This document shows positions 50,327 through 61,205 of a stretch of 64,000 nucleotides of DNA, in pieces (within the stretch, counting starts at the first letter, position 1; each line of letters opens with the position of its first letter). The position numbers were made by a program, and so were the translations under genes. The notes beneath the pieces were generated by a model. It saw only the letters and a list, made by a program, of their open reading frames with translations, did not search any database and was not told where the DNA came from. The DNA is from Candidatus Gallispira edinburgensis (GTDB lineage: Bacteria; Bacillota; Clostridia; Lachnospirales; CAG-274), in the NCBI GenBank assembly GCA_904395805.1, contig CAJFNV010000045.1:1-64000 (forward strand), in the 5' to 3' direction.

Positions 50327-51016
50327 ATGAATACCTTTATAATTATATTTATAGTTCTGATTTTACTCATTATTGTTTTTTTCGGCGTAAGAAAAGAAGT
50401 TGAAACAGTAAAACGAAAAGACCCTGCTATCAAAAGCAGCATTGAGGTTATACTATATTCAAGCTTCTGGGCAATGATATCACACAAAATTGCTCACCGT
50501 CTGTATAAAATGCGCCTTTTCTTTATAGCAAGGCTCATATCCCAGATTTCAAGATGGTTCACAGGCATAGAGATACATCCCGGAGCCACAATAGGTCACG
50601 GAGTATTCATTGACCACGGTATGGGAGTTGTTATCGGTGAAACCTGTGAAATAGGTGACAATGTTCTTATTTATCAGAACGTAACACTGGGCGGTACAGG
50701 CAAGGACACAGGCAAACGTCACCCTACCCTTGAAAGCAATGTTATGGTAGGTGCGGGAGCAAAGGTACTGGGACCAATTACTATAGGTCATGACAGTAAA
50801 ATAGGAGCAGGCTCCGTTGTACTTAAGGATATACCACCCTACTCTACTGTAGTGGGTATACCGGGAAGGCCTGTTGACAGAAAGGACTGTACAGCACCTT
50901 CCGATACTCTTGACCAGGTAAGACTTCCCGATCCTGTGGAAATGGAAATATGCAAATTAAGAGTAAAAATTGAAAAACTTGAAAATGAACTGGAAGAATT
51001 AAAAAACGAAAAATAA
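50327..51016 (+). CDS. cysE: Serine O-acetyltransferase
   Basis: IEIHPGATIGHGVFIDHGMGVVIGETCEIGDNVLIYQNVTLGGTGK. Confidence 0.96.
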   Translation: MNTFIIIFIVLILLIIVFFGVRKEVETVKRKDPAIKSSIEVILYSSFWAMISHKIAHRLYKMRLFFIARLISQISRWFTGIEIHPGATIGHGVFIDHGMGVVIGETCEIGDNVLIYQNVTLGGTGKDTGKRHPTLESNVMVGAGAKVLGPITIGHDSKIGAGSVVLKDIPPYSTVVGIPGRPVDRKDCTAPSDTLDQVRLPDPVEMEICKLRVKIEKLENELEELKNEK

Positions 51017-51036
51017 TTATATAAAGGAGAAATGAT

Positions 51037-52440
51037 ATGAAGGTTTATAACACATTAACCAGACAAAAGGAAGAATTTGTACCTCTTGAGCCGGGAAAAG
51101 TTAAAATGTATGTCTGCGGACCTACAGTATATGACTATATCCATATAGGCAATGCAAGACCTTATGTAATATTTGACACCATAAGAAGATATATGGAATA
51201 CAAGGGCTATGAAGTAAACTATGTACAGAATTTTACAGATGTAGATGATAAAATTATTAAAAAAGCTAATGCCGAAGGTGTTGACTCAAAGGTAATCTCT
51301 GAAAGATATATTGAAGAGGCAAAAAAGGACGCCGAAGGTCTTAATGTTGAGCCTGCCACAAAGAATCCTAAAGTAACAGAGGAAATGGATGAGATCATTG
51401 AAATGATAAAAACTCTTATTGAAAAAGGTTATGCTTATGAAGTTAACGGCAGTGTATTTTACGATACAAAAGCCTTTGCAGACTATGGGAAACTTTCAGG
51501 CAAGAATATTGATGACCTTGAAGCAGGTGCCAGAATTGCCGTAGACGAAAGCAAGAAAAATCCTATGGACTTTGTACTCTGGAAACCTAAAAAGGAAGGT
51601 GAGCCTTACTGGGAATCTCCATGGGGACAGGGCAGACCTGGCTGGCACATTGAGTGTTCAGTAATGGCTAAAAAATATTTAGGCGATACAATTGATATCC
51701 ACGCAGGGGGCGAAGACCTTATTTTCCCTCATCATGAAAATGAAATTGCTCAGTCTGAAGCTGCAAACGGAAAGCCATTTGCAAAATATTGGCTTCATAA
51801 CGGCTTTATAAATGTAGATAATAAAAAAATGAGTAAATCTCTCGGAAACTTCTTTACATTAAGAGAAATTGTTGAGCATATTCCATATGATGTTGTAAGA
51901 TTTTTCATATTAAGCGGTCATTACAGAAGTCCTATCAACTTTTCAAGAGAGCTTATGGAAGCGGCAGGAGCAGGTCTTGACAGAATAAAGAATGCTTACA
52001 AGTCCCTTTTATTTATGGAAAGCAAGGCTCAGGGCACAATGACTGAAGATGAAAAGAAACTTAACGAAGAAGCCGATAAATTCAGAGTTGAATTTGAAAG
52101 AGCAATGGATGATGACTTCAACACAGCAGATGCCGTAACTGCCATATTTGAAATTGCTAAGTTTGCAAACGTAAATGTAAATGAAAACTCTTCTAAGGAA
52201 TTTGTTACAGCAATAAGAGAAAAAATGCTTATGCTCTGCAATATTCTGGGAATAAAGCCACAGGATGAATTAAAAGCAGAACAGATCTCAGCCGATGAAG
52301 TGGAGGCACTTATTGCAGAGAGAACTGCTGCAAAGAAAGCAAAGGACTTTGCCCGTGCCGATGCCATAAGAGATGAATTAAACAGCAAGGGCGTAGTTAT
52401 TGAAGATACAAGAGCAGGAGTTCGCTGGTCTTATAAATAA
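51037..52440 (+). CDS. cysS: Cysteinyl-tRNA synthetase
   Basis: [33 protein letters not shown]. Confidence 0.98.
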   Translation: MKVYNTLTRQKEEFVPLEPGKVKMYVCGPTVYDYIHIGNARPYVIFDTIRRYMEYKGYEVNYVQNFTDVDDKIIKKANAEGVDSKVISERYIEEAKKDAEGLNVEPATKNPKVTEEMDEIIEMIKTLIEKGYAYEVNGSVFYDTKAFADYGKLSGKNIDDLEAGARIAVDESKKNPMDFVLWKPKKEGEPYWESPWGQGRPGWHIECSVMAKKYLGDTIDIHAGGEDLIFPHHENEIAQSEAANGKPFAKYWLHNGFINVDNKKMSKSLGNFFTLREIVEHIPYDVVRFFILSGHYRSPINFSRELMEAAGAGLDRIKNAYKSLLFMESKAQGTMTEDEKKLNEEADKFRVEFERAMDDDFNTADAVTAIFEIAKFANVNVNENSSKEFVTAIREKMLMLCNILGIKPQDELKAEQISADEVEALIAERTAAKKAKDFARADAIRDELNSKGVVIEDTRAGVRWSYK

Positions 52441-52448
52441 GGTGAAAT

Positions 52449-52874
52449 ATGGAACTTTTTAAAAATATTAACGCTGATCCCAAAACGCTGAATTCCCTTG
52501 CCCTTGCCTTCATTGGCGACACAATATTTGACCTTCTCACAAGAGGAATGATACTTGCAGAAGGCAACGCTCCCGTAAATATGATGCACAAAAAAGCAAA
52601 ATCAATTGTCAATGCAACATCTCAGTCAATAATGTACAGTGCAATCGAAGATATACTTACGGAAGAAGAACTTGCAGTTATGAAAAGAGGCAGAAATGCC
52701 AAAAGTCATACATCAGCAAAAAATCAATCCATAGTTGACTACAGAAGAGCAACAGGCATAGAAGCACTTTTCGGCTATCTTTATCTTAAAGGGGAATATA
52801 ACAGAATAGAGGAACTTTACAGCATAGGTTTAAATTCTATACCGAAAGGAAACAAAGATGAAAAGACAAGATAA
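52449..52874 (+). CDS. mrnC: Mini-ribonuclease III
   Basis: LALAFIGDTIFDLLTRG; operon position after cysS. Confidence 0.92.
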   Translation: MELFKNINADPKTLNSLALAFIGDTIFDLLTRGMILAEGNAPVNMMHKKAKSIVNATSQSIMYSAIEDILTEEELAVMKRGRNAKSHTSAKNQSIVDYRRATGIEALFGYLYLKGEYNRIEELYSIGLNSIPKGNKDEKTR

Positions 52875-53709
52875 CAGACGAAGCAAAATGAAAAAGGAAA
52901 GGCGTCCTGAAAGAAAGGATTTCCGCAGCCGTGACAGCAGAGCAAACAAATATGAGGATAACTCAGCCTTTGAAGAAGGTCTGCAGCTGGAAGGCAGAAA
53001 CCCTGTAATGGAAGCCTTAAATCACGATAAGCCAATTGATAAAATTATTGTAAAAAAAGGCGGAATTGAGGGTACACTAAAAGTAATAGTTGCAAAGGCA
53101 AGAGAAAAGGGAATCATAGTTCAGGAAGTTGATAAAGAAAAAATGGCTCTTATTTCCAAAAGCAACAACAATCAGGGTGTAGTTGCCCTCTGCCCTGCCC
53201 ATGAATACTGTGAGCTTAGTGATATTATTGAAAATGCAAGAAATAAGGGAGAAGATCCTTTTATTATCGTATGCGATGAAATAACAGACCCTCACAATCT
53301 TGGAGCAATTATACGAACAGCAGATGCGGTAGGTGCCCACGGTGTTGTCATTCCAAAGAGAAGAGCCGTTGGACTTACAGCCATTGTAAGCAAAACATCA
53401 GCAGGTGCTCTTGAATTTGTTCCCGTTGCCAGAGTGACAAATATGGCAAGAGCCATAGACGAACTTAAAAAGGAAAACATATGGGTAGCCTGCGCCGATA
53501 TGGATGGAAAGGAATATTTTAATTCCGACTTAAAAGGACCTATCGCCCTTGTTATAGGAAGTGAAGGCACTGGTGTAAGCGAGCTTGTTAAGAAAAAATG
53601 CGACTTTACAGTAGGTATTCCAATGTACGGGAACATAGGCTCACTTAACGCAAGCGTGTCAGCAGGACTTATAATGTACGAAGTTGTAAGACAAAGAAAA
53701 TTTCAGTAA
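52858..53709 (+). CDS. rlmB: 23S rRNA (guanosine-2'-O)-methyltransferase RlmB / TrmH family
   Basis: EGRNPVMEAL, DEITDPHNLGAIIRTADAVGAHGVVIPKRRA, GSEGTGVS. Confidence 0.95.
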   Translation: MKRQDNRRSKMKKERRPERKDFRSRDSRANKYEDNSAFEEGLQLEGRNPVMEALNHDKPIDKIIVKKGGIEGTLKVIVAKAREKGIIVQEVDKEKMALISKSNNNQGVVALCPAHEYCELSDIIENARNKGEDPFIIVCDEITDPHNLGAIIRTADAVGAHGVVIPKRRAVGLTAIVSKTSAGALEFVPVARVTNMARAIDELKKENIWVACADMDGKEYFNSDLKGPIALVIGSEGTGVSELVKKKCDFTVGIPMYGNIGSLNASVSAGLIMYEVVRQRKFQ

Positions 53710-53771
53710 AATATCGGCACCCATATTTTTACAGTGCCGGCATTAGCCTTGCGCCAGTCAATTATTTGTAG

Positions 53772-53790
53772 GGGCGAGCATTGCTCGCCC
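53772..53790. repeat. GC-rich palindromic repeat (GGGCGAGC att GCTCGCCC)
   Basis: Perfect 8-bp arms in AT-rich intergenic DNA; REP-like. Confidence 0.7.
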
Positions 53791-53823
53791 GCAATATAAA
53801 AAAACTAAAAAGGAGACGATAAA

Positions 53824-54654
53824 ATGGCAGACTGCAGTTCATGTCCGTCACACGGAAAGTGCGGCAACGACAGCGGAAAATGCGGAATTGAAAACAACCC
53901 TCTTAACAAAGTTAAGAATATAATCGGTGTAATGAGCGGTAAAGGCGGTGTTGGAAAATCAACGGTTTCAGCCTTCCTTGCCAAGGAGCTTGCAAAAAAA
54001 GGCTATAAGGTAGGACTTCTTGATGCGGATATCACAGGTCCAAGTGCCTGCCGCCTTATGGGACTTACAGGCAAAAGAGCCTTTGCCGAAAACAATCTTA
54101 TTATACCTGTTGAAAACGAGGACTGCATAAAGGTATTGAGCCTTAATCTTATGCTCCCCGATGAAAACCAGCCTGTAGTGTGGAGAGGTGCGATGCTTTC
54201 AAACTGTGTAAAGCAGTTCTGGGTTGAAGCACTCTGGGGCGAACTTGACTATCTTATTGTGGATATGCCTCCGGGAACAGGAGATATTTCCCTTACAGTA
54301 ATGCAGAGCATACCTTTAAGCGGTATTGTTATGGTAAGCATACCTCAGGATATGGTCAATATGATAGTATCAAAGTCAATCAATATGACTAAGATGCTTA
54401 ATGTACCAATACTGGGACTTGTTGAAAATATGAGCTATATCATATGCCCTCACTGCGGAGAAAAAATCAAAATATTTTCAGGTGAAAACACTGATGAATT
54501 CCTTAAGGAAAACAACATCACACTTCTCGGCGAACTTCCTACAGACGTAACCGTATCAGGCATGGCAGATAACGGATACAGCAATATAAGAGCAGAAATA
54601 GCTGAGGAATTTGAAAAAATTACAGACAATGTAATTGCCGCTTTAAATAAATAA
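53824..54654 (+). CDS. Mrp/NBP35-family iron-sulfur carrier ATPase
   Basis: Cys-rich N-terminus DCSSCPSHGKCGNDSGKCG; GVMSGKGGVGKSTVSAFLA; CPHCGEKI. Confidence 0.93.
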   Translation: MADCSSCPSHGKCGNDSGKCGIENNPLNKVKNIIGVMSGKGGVGKSTVSAFLAKELAKKGYKVGLLDADITGPSACRLMGLTGKRAFAENNLIIPVENEDCIKVLSLNLMLPDENQPVVWRGAMLSNCVKQFWVEALWGELDYLIVDMPPGTGDISLTVMQSIPLSGIVMVSIPQDMVNMIVSKSINMTKMLNVPILGLVENMSYIICPHCGEKIKIFSGENTDEFLKENNITLLGELPTDVTVSGMADNGYSNIRAEIAEEFEKITDNVIAALNK

Positions 54655-54659
54655 GACTG

Positions 54660-54692
54660 AAAGCTTTCGGAAATACTCCGAAGGCTTTTATT
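54660..54692 (+). terminator. Terminator of Mrp gene
   Basis: AAGCTTTCGG...CCGAAGGCTT TTATTTTT. Confidence 0.8.
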
Positions 54693-54719
54693 TTTATACG
54701 GCTTAAAAATTTATTCATC

Positions 54720-55496
54720 CTATGAGTGCGTTGTGCGAAATAATTTAGGCGTTGTGTTATAAATTTTTTTAAACACCCGGTAAAAGGAACGTATACTGTT
54801 AAAGCCACTTTCATAACATATATCTGTTATACTCATTTCTGTATGAGTTAATAATCCCATAGCGTGTTCTGCTCTTAGGCGATTTAATAGATCAGTAAAT
54901 GAACAGGAAAAATTCTCATGTAAAACATGGGAAATATAGTATTTATTATATCCCAGAGCATTTGACAATTGAGAAAGTGTCAGATTTTCAGTAAAATGTA
55001 AATTCATATATTCATCAATCATCTCATAAATAGTTGGAACTTTAGTTTCTTTTTCCTTAAGTCCAAGAGCTGGCAAAAGCTTTCCTAATAAAATATAGAG
55101 ATAACCTTTTATAAGTCGTGTATCCTGTTTTTTCTCTTTAATTGACAAAATACGATTCATTATTTCACCAATCTCTTGAGACAGTTCAGAAAAAGATAAG
55201 AAAGGTGAACTTGATATATTGTATAAAATTTCCGGATAATAATCACTAATGCTGTCAACAGATACAATTAGCATAATCGCTTTAGAAAAAACAGGAGTTT
55301 TTGTTTCATGAGATAAATAAGGAAATACACAGGCTAACATACCTTTTTTTAATATGCAGCTCTGTTTTCCAATAGTCATTTCAAGTTCACCATCAAGAAT
55401 ATAAAATATTTCTAATTCCTTGTGCAAGTGAAAAGGAAACTGGTTATTATTTGTTGTTTTTATGGTTATTTTTTCATCTCGTTTCTGAAAAATCAT
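54720..55496 (-). CDS. AraC family transcriptional regulator
   Basis: Cupin N-terminus (FPFHLHKELEIFYILDGELEM); AraC HTH (ITDICYESGFNSIRSFYRVFKK). Confidence 0.94.
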   Translation of the reverse strand: MIFQKRDEKITIKTTNNNQFPFHLHKELEIFYILDGELEMTIGKQSCILKKGMLACVFPYLSHETKTPVFSKAIMLIVSVDSISDYYPEILYNISSSPFLSFSELSQEIGEIMNRILSIKEKKQDTRLIKGYLYILLGKLLPALGLKEKETKVPTIYEMIDEYMNLHFTENLTLSQLSNALGYNKYYISHVLHENFSCSFTDLLNRLRAEHAMGLLTHTEMSITDICYESGFNSIRSFYRVFKKIYNTTPKLFRTTHS

Positions 55497-55580
55497 AACA
55501 ATGCTCCTTAAATGAAAAAGTCTGTTTAATAATATTTTTTATAATAGTATATCAACAATCGCAATATATGGCAAGAAATT

Positions 55581-55635
55581 ATTAATGATTAGTCATATAA
55601 AGCTCTATTTAAAAGTGTATAATGTAATCATTAAT
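55581..55635. promoter_or_regulatory. Operator-like 11-bp inverted repeat around the GH43 promoter
   Basis: ATTAATGATTA (55581-55591) / TAATCATTAAT (55625-55635); TATAAT at 55618-55623. Confidence 0.6.
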
Positions 55636-55681
55636 ATAAAATGTAAAGCTTACATAGCTTCAAACAGGAGGGAAATATAAT

Positions 55682-57319
55682 ATGTCAAATATTTGGAATG
55701 CTGATAATGGAGACGGTACTTATACTAACCCAATTCTTTATGCTGATTATTCAGACCCGGATGCAATACGAGTTGGTGAAGATTATTTTATGATTTCATC
55801 AAGTTTTTGTAATTCACCGGGGCTGCCGATTCTGCATTCAAAAGATTTGGTAAATTGGGAAATTATCAATTATGTACTGCCTGCTATCCCGGAGGAGCGT
55901 TATGAAAAACCTATACACGGCTGTGGCGTATGGGCTCCGGCTATTCGTTATCATAACGGGATTTATTATGTATGCTTTCCGATGCCTGATGAGGGTATTT
56001 ATATGACTACTGCCACAGACCCTTATGGCGAATGGTCAGTACCCGTTAATATAAGACCGGGAGCCGGCTGGATCGATCCCTGTCCATTTTGGGATGAAGA
56101 CGGAAAGGCATATCTTGTTGCAGGTGTGGCAAAGAGCCGTATTGGATATAAAAGCGTATTGTATATGGTTGAAATGCAGCCTGACGGAATGGGGCTTATC
56201 GGTGAAGAAATAAAAATATTTGATGGTAATGAAAACGGTCAGAACACAATAGAAGGTCCTAAGCTATACAAGAGAAATGGCTGGTACTATATTTTTGCTC
56301 CTGCAGGCGGAGTAAAGACGGGCTGGCAGACAGTACTTCGTTCTCGAAATATATTTGGTCCATACGAATATAAAGTTGTAATGCGTCAGGGAAATGAAGA
56401 TGTCAACGGACCTCACCAGGGTGCTTGGGTTGATACAGTAACCGGCGAGGATTGGTTTATTCATTTTCAGGATGTATATGGAGCCGGACGAATTACGCAT
56501 TTACAGCCAATGAAATGGAAGAATGACTGGCCGGTAATCGGAGTTGCTAAAGGTAATAATGACTTCGGCGAACCTGTGAAGCACTACAGAAAGCCAAATG
56601 TTGGCAAAGATCATAATGAATTGACAGAGCCTAAAACATCAGATAATTTTAGAGATAAATGTCTTGGACTTCAATGGCAGTGGAATGCAAATAGCAAGGC
56701 CGAATGGTATTCTTTTTCTGATTATGGTCTTGTTTTAAATGCTGTAAAAAAGGACAGTGTATATGGAGATGTACCTAACCTACTCCTACAAAAGTGGCCT
56801 GCACCTGAATTTTCATCAATAACAAAGCTTGACTTATCTGGGTTAACTTTAGGAGATGAGGCTGGAGTTATTTCAATGGGAATGGAATATGGGCTTGTTT
56901 CTTTTCTGAGAGATAAAGATGAGATCAGAGTTATTTCTGTAAAAGGCAAACAGAAATTTGGCAAAATATTGGTAGAAAGCACAGAGGAAAAGCGCAAAGA
57001 ACTTGAAGTATTATCACAGAATACTAAATTTGTGTACATAAAATATTTGGTGGAGCGCATAGGTTACAGAGACATAAGCGAGGAAGAAAAAAATTTACCA
57101 ACAGAAATGGTAAAAATTTTATATAGCCTTGACGGGATTTCATATAAGTCTGCAATAGAAATGCTATCTGTTCCGGGAAGATGGGTTGGTGTTAAAAGCG
57201 GAATGTTCTGCCTTTCTTCAAAAGATAATTCAACAGGTAAAGTAACTGTTGACTATGTTAAATATAGCAAAGTACATCATAATACAATAAACAAAGATTT
57301 TTCTCTTATCCCTCAGTAG
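55682..57319 (+). CDS. Glycoside hydrolase family 43 protein (beta-xylosidase-like)
   Basis: NPILYADYSDPDAIRVGEDYFMISSSF, GVWAPAIRYHNGIYYV, GPHQGAWV. Confidence 0.93.
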   Translation: MSNIWNADNGDGTYTNPILYADYSDPDAIRVGEDYFMISSSFCNSPGLPILHSKDLVNWEIINYVLPAIPEERYEKPIHGCGVWAPAIRYHNGIYYVCFPMPDEGIYMTTATDPYGEWSVPVNIRPGAGWIDPCPFWDEDGKAYLVAGVAKSRIGYKSVLYMVEMQPDGMGLIGEEIKIFDGNENGQNTIEGPKLYKRNGWYYIFAPAGGVKTGWQTVLRSRNIFGPYEYKVVMRQGNEDVNGPHQGAWVDTVTGEDWFIHFQDVYGAGRITHLQPMKWKNDWPVIGVAKGNNDFGEPVKHYRKPNVGKDHNELTEPKTSDNFRDKCLGLQWQWNANSKAEWYSFSDYGLVLNAVKKDSVYGDVPNLLLQKWPAPEFSSITKLDLSGLTLGDEAGVISMGMEYGLVSFLRDKDEIRVISVKGKQKFGKILVESTEEKRKELEVLSQNTKFVYIKYLVERIGYRDISEEEKNLPTEMVKILYSLDGISYKSAIEMLSVPGRWVGVKSGMFCLSSKDNSTGKVTVDYVKYSKVHHNTINKDFSLIPQ

Positions 57320-57594
57320 TAAGAGTTGGTCACGCTATCACAGATTCATATTGTCTGAATCTACTTGTGTGACATAATATTAAAACATTTAATTCCAATA
57401 ATTATTGAAATTTTTTTGCAGCAGTTATATATAGCGGTTAATATGCTTGTTTTGGAAGTTATTGCGAAACGATATCTAGCCATTGCCGGTATACATACAC
57501 AACCATTTGAAAAGCATACAGCGTAAATACATTGCAAAAAATTATTTTTTCATTGACAATATATTCCAAAAAATATATAATAGTTTTAGATGAA

Positions 57595-57668
57595 TATGTT
57601 GCAGGGGTACCATTTATGGTTGAGAAATACCCTTTGAACCTGACGGTTAACACCGTGGTAGGGAGCAG
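57595..57668 (+). promoter_or_regulatory. TPP (thi-box) riboswitch aptamer
   Basis: GCAGGGGTACC...GGTTGAGAAATACCCTTTGAACCTGACGGTTAACACCGTGGTAGGGAGCAG upstream of thiC. Confidence 0.93.
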
Positions 57669-57676
57669 ATCGTTTC

Positions 57677-57705
57677 AGCGCTTGCTTTCTGCAGGCGCTT
57701 TTTTC
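57677..57705 (+). terminator. TPP riboswitch expression-platform terminator
   Basis: AGCGCTTGC tttct GCAGGCGCT TTTTT. Confidence 0.85.
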
Positions 57706-57742
57706 CTGCGGTATTCATTAATATAAATTTTGGAGGACTGAT

Positions 57743-59065
57743 ATGAGAAATTACGCAACTCAAATGGATGCCGCTAAAAAAGGTATTATTACAAAAGAAA
57801 TGGAAACAGTGGCAAAAAAGGAATACAAAACTCCCGAGGAAGTAAGAGACCTTGTTGCAAAAGGTGTTGTATGTATTCCCGCAAACATTAACCATACTTC
57901 TTTAGACCCTGAAGGTATCGGTATGGGTATGAGAACAAAGATCAATGTAAACCTTGGTATTTCAGGTGACTGCAAAGACTACACAATGGAAATGAACAAG
58001 GTAAAGATGGCGATTGAATACGGTGCCGAAGCAATTATGGACTTAAGCAATTACGGAAAGACAAATACTTTCAGAAAAGAACTTGTTGCAATGTCTCCCG
58101 CAATGATAGGTACAGTGCCTATGTATGATGCTATCGGCTATCTTGAAAAAGATCTTATGAAGATAACTGCACAGGAATTTCTTGAAGTTGTAGAGGCTCA
58201 CGCTAAGGAAGGTGTTGACTTTATGACAATACATGCAGGTATCAACAGAAGAACCGTTGAAGCCTTTAAAAGAGACGGCAGAATGATGAACATAGTTTCA
58301 AGAGGCGGTTCACTCCTCTTTGCATGGATGGAAATGACAGGCAATGAAAATCCTTTCTTTGAATACTATGACGATGTTCTTGAAATACTTAGAAAGTACG
58401 ATGTTACAATATCTCTCGGTGACGCATTAAGACCCGGATGTATTGACGATGCATCTGATGCAGGTCAGATCTCAGAGCTTATTGAACTTGGTTATCTTAC
58501 AGAAAGAGCATGGGCTAAGGATGTTCAGGTAATGGTAGAAGGTCCCGGACATATGGCTATGGACGAAATCGCAGCCAATATGAAACTCCAGAAAAGACTT
58601 TGCCACAATGCACCTTTCTATGTTTTAGGCCCTATTGTAACAGATATTTTCCCGGGATATGACCACATCACATCAGCTATAGGCGGAGCTATTGCAGCAG
58701 CAAACGGTGCAGACTTTCTCTGTTATGTTACTCCTGCAGAGCATTTAAGACTGCCTGATGAAAATGATGTTAAGGAAGGTATAATTGCAAGTAAAATAGC
58801 AGCTCATGCAGCAGACATTGCAAAGAAACTTCCTCACTCAAGGGATAAGGATAACGAAATGGCTTATGCAAGACACAGACTTAACTGGGACAAAATGTTT
58901 GACATAGCCGTTGACGGCAAGAAAGCAAGAGAATATTACGAAAGTGTTCCTCCTGCTGAAAGACATACATGCTCAATGTGCGGCAAAATGTGTGCCGTAA
59001 GGACTACAAATATGATCCTTGCAGGCAAAAAGGTTGAATTCTGCGAAGAAGACGGCAACTGCTGA
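57743..59065 (+). CDS. thiC: Phosphomethylpyrimidine synthase
   Basis: [48 protein letters not shown]-terminal CSMCGKMC. Confidence 0.97.
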   Translation: MRNYATQMDAAKKGIITKEMETVAKKEYKTPEEVRDLVAKGVVCIPANINHTSLDPEGIGMGMRTKINVNLGISGDCKDYTMEMNKVKMAIEYGAEAIMDLSNYGKTNTFRKELVAMSPAMIGTVPMYDAIGYLEKDLMKITAQEFLEVVEAHAKEGVDFMTIHAGINRRTVEAFKRDGRMMNIVSRGGSLLFAWMEMTGNENPFFEYYDDVLEILRKYDVTISLGDALRPGCIDDASDAGQISELIELGYLTERAWAKDVQVMVEGPGHMAMDEIAANMKLQKRLCHNAPFYVLGPIVTDIFPGYDHITSAIGGAIAAANGADFLCYVTPAEHLRLPDENDVKEGIIASKIAAHAADIAKKLPHSRDKDNEMAYARHRLNWDKMFDIAVDGKKAREYYESVPPAERHTCSMCGKMCAVRTTNMILAGKKVEFCEEDGNC

Positions 59066-59085
59066 CAATCAAAGCTATATTACAT

Positions 59086-59126
59086 AAAAAAGACAGTATC
59101 TCATAGTCACTGATACTGTCTTTTTT
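59086..59126. terminator. Bidirectional terminator
   Basis: AAAAAAGACAGTATC...GATACTGTCTTTTTT perfect 15-bp arms. Confidence 0.93.
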
Positions 59127-59135
59127 GTATTTAAT

Positions 59136-59579
59136 TTATTCTTCAGTTGATATTTTTATGCCTCTGTGTTCTATAGGCGTTGAAAAAACTATCTGGGTAC
59201 TTGTCCTTCCGAACTGCTGGAGCTGTCCTATAAACACATCAAGAGCAACAGTGCTTGGAAAGGCAACCTTTAAAAGCATACTGTAATCTCCTGTTACACA
59301 GTTACACTCCAGGACATTGGGAACATTACTTATCCAGGGGTAAAAGTCCTTTTTCTGTACAGGCTCCATTTCAAGATTAATAAAGGCTGTGATATGGTAT
59401 CCAAGCTGTTCCTTATCAACCATAGCCGTATATCCCTTAATTATGCCCTGCTTTTCAAGATGTTCAATTCTGGTTGACACCGCAGGTGAAGATAAAAAAA
59501 CTTTTTCTGCAATTGTTTTAAGTGGAGTTCTTGCATTTTCCTGGAGCATATCCAGTATCTGCATGTCTATACTGTCCAT
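59136..59579 (-). CDS. Lrp/AsnC family transcriptional regulator
   Basis: MDSIDMQILDMLQENARTPLKTIAEKVFLSSPAVSTRIEHLEKQGII. Confidence 0.95.
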   Translation of the reverse strand: MDSIDMQILDMLQENARTPLKTIAEKVFLSSPAVSTRIEHLEKQGIIKGYTAMVDKEQLGYHITAFINLEMEPVQKKDFYPWISNVPNVLECNCVTGDYSMLLKVAFPSTVALDVFIGQLQQFGRTSTQIVFSTPIEHRGIKISTEE

Positions 59580-59755
59580 TATGAAATCTCCTTTTGGTTA
59601 ATTAAATTAAGCTTTTTATTATTTTAACACATAAATTTAAGAATGTCCACCTAAAAAAGTAAATATTTTAAGTTATGATTGTAAAAATGTTAATTAAATT
59701 TTATGTAGATATTTGATAGTAAAGTGTAGTATAATGGATATACGGAGGTGTTATT

Positions 59756-61204
59756 ATGTCTGAAAATTTAACACTGCTTACTGACTTGTACGAACTTACA
59801 ATGATGCAGGCATATTTTAAAAACAAGAATAAAAATGAAACGGTTGTATTTGATGCTTTCTACAGGGAAAATCCTTTTGGAAGCGGTTACGCAATATGCT
59901 GCGGTATAGAACAGCTTGCAGAATATATTAAAAACCTTCACTTTGATGAGAGTGATATAAGTTATTTAAGGAGTCTCGGGACCTTTGATGAAGATTTTAT
60001 AGAATATCTTGAAAATTTCAAATTCAGCGGAGATATTTATGTCATACCTGAAGGCAGCGTTATTTTCCCGAGAGAACCAATAGTAAAAGTTATCGCTCCT
60101 ATTATGGAGGCACAGCTCATTGAAACTGCCCTTCTTAATATTGTAAACCACCAGAGCCTTATTGCAACAAAGGCATCAAGGGTATGCTATGCAGCACAGG
60201 ATGACGGTGTAATGGAATTTGGTCTCAGAAGAGCTCAGGGACCCGATGCAGGCACATACGGTGCAAGAGCTGCCGTTATAGGTGGCTGTAACGGAACAAG
60301 CAATGTACTTGCAGGAAAGCTTTTTGACATTCCCGTAAAAGGTACCCATGCTCACAGCTGGATAATGAGCTTTGAAGATGAATATACAGCCTTTAAGGAA
60401 TACGCAAAGCTTTATCCCAATGCCTGTACACTCCTTGTAGATACCTATGATACTCTTAAATCAGGTGTTCCCAATGCCATAAGAGTATTTAAGGAAATGA
60501 GAGATGAAGGTATCGAGCTTAAAAATTACGGTATCCGCCTTGACAGCGGTGACCTTGCATATCTTTCTAAGGAAGCAAGAAGAATGCTTGATGAGGCAGG
60601 TTTTGAAACTGCCGTAATATCCGCTTCAAACGATCTTGACGAATATCTCATTGAAAGTCTTAAGCTCCAGCAGGGGGCGGAGATAACATCATGGGGCGTA
60701 GGAACACACCTTATAACAGCAAAGGACTGCCCTTCCTTCGGCGGTGTGTACAAGCTTGCAGCAATAATGAAAGACGGAGAATTTATACCAAAAATCAAGT
60801 TATCGGAAAATACCGAAAAGGTTACAAATCCCGGAAATAAGAAAATAATAAGGGTTTACGAAAAGAAACATAACAAAATAAAAGCAGACCTTATATGCCT
60901 TAATGACGAAAACTTTAATGAAAAGGATGATTTAACTCTCTTTGATCCTAAAGAGCCCTGGAAAAAAACAGTTATGAAAGCAGGAACCTATACTTTAAGT
61001 GAACTCATGGTTCCTTTATTCATTAAAGGTGAGTATGTGGGAGAGAAAAAGGCTGTTATGGATATAAGAGAATACTGTATGCAGGAACTTGACACACTCT
61101 GGAATGAAACAAGACGTCTTGTAAACCCTCATAATGTATATGTGGATTTGTCCCAAAAGCTTTATGACATAAAAATACAGCTTTTAAAGGATATGGGGAG
61201 GTAA
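59756..61204 (+). CDS. pncB: Nicotinate phosphoribosyltransferase
   Basis: LLTDLYELTMMQAYF, FGLRRAQGPD, GTHAHSWIMSF, GIRLDSGDL. Confidence 0.96.
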   Translation: MSENLTLLTDLYELTMMQAYFKNKNKNETVVFDAFYRENPFGSGYAICCGIEQLAEYIKNLHFDESDISYLRSLGTFDEDFIEYLENFKFSGDIYVIPEGSVIFPREPIVKVIAPIMEAQLIETALLNIVNHQSLIATKASRVCYAAQDDGVMEFGLRRAQGPDAGTYGARAAVIGGCNGTSNVLAGKLFDIPVKGTHAHSWIMSFEDEYTAFKEYAKLYPNACTLLVDTYDTLKSGVPNAIRVFKEMRDEGIELKNYGIRLDSGDLAYLSKEARRMLDEAGFETAVISASNDLDEYLIESLKLQQGAEITSWGVGTHLITAKDCPSFGGVYKLAAIMKDGEFIPKIKLSENTEKVTNPGNKKIIRVYEKKHNKIKADLICLNDENFNEKDDLTLFDPKEPWKKTVMKAGTYTLSELMVPLFIKGEYVGEKKAVMDIREYCMQELDTLWNETRRLVNPHNVYVDLSQKLYDIKIQLLKDMGR

Positions 61205-61205
61205 T

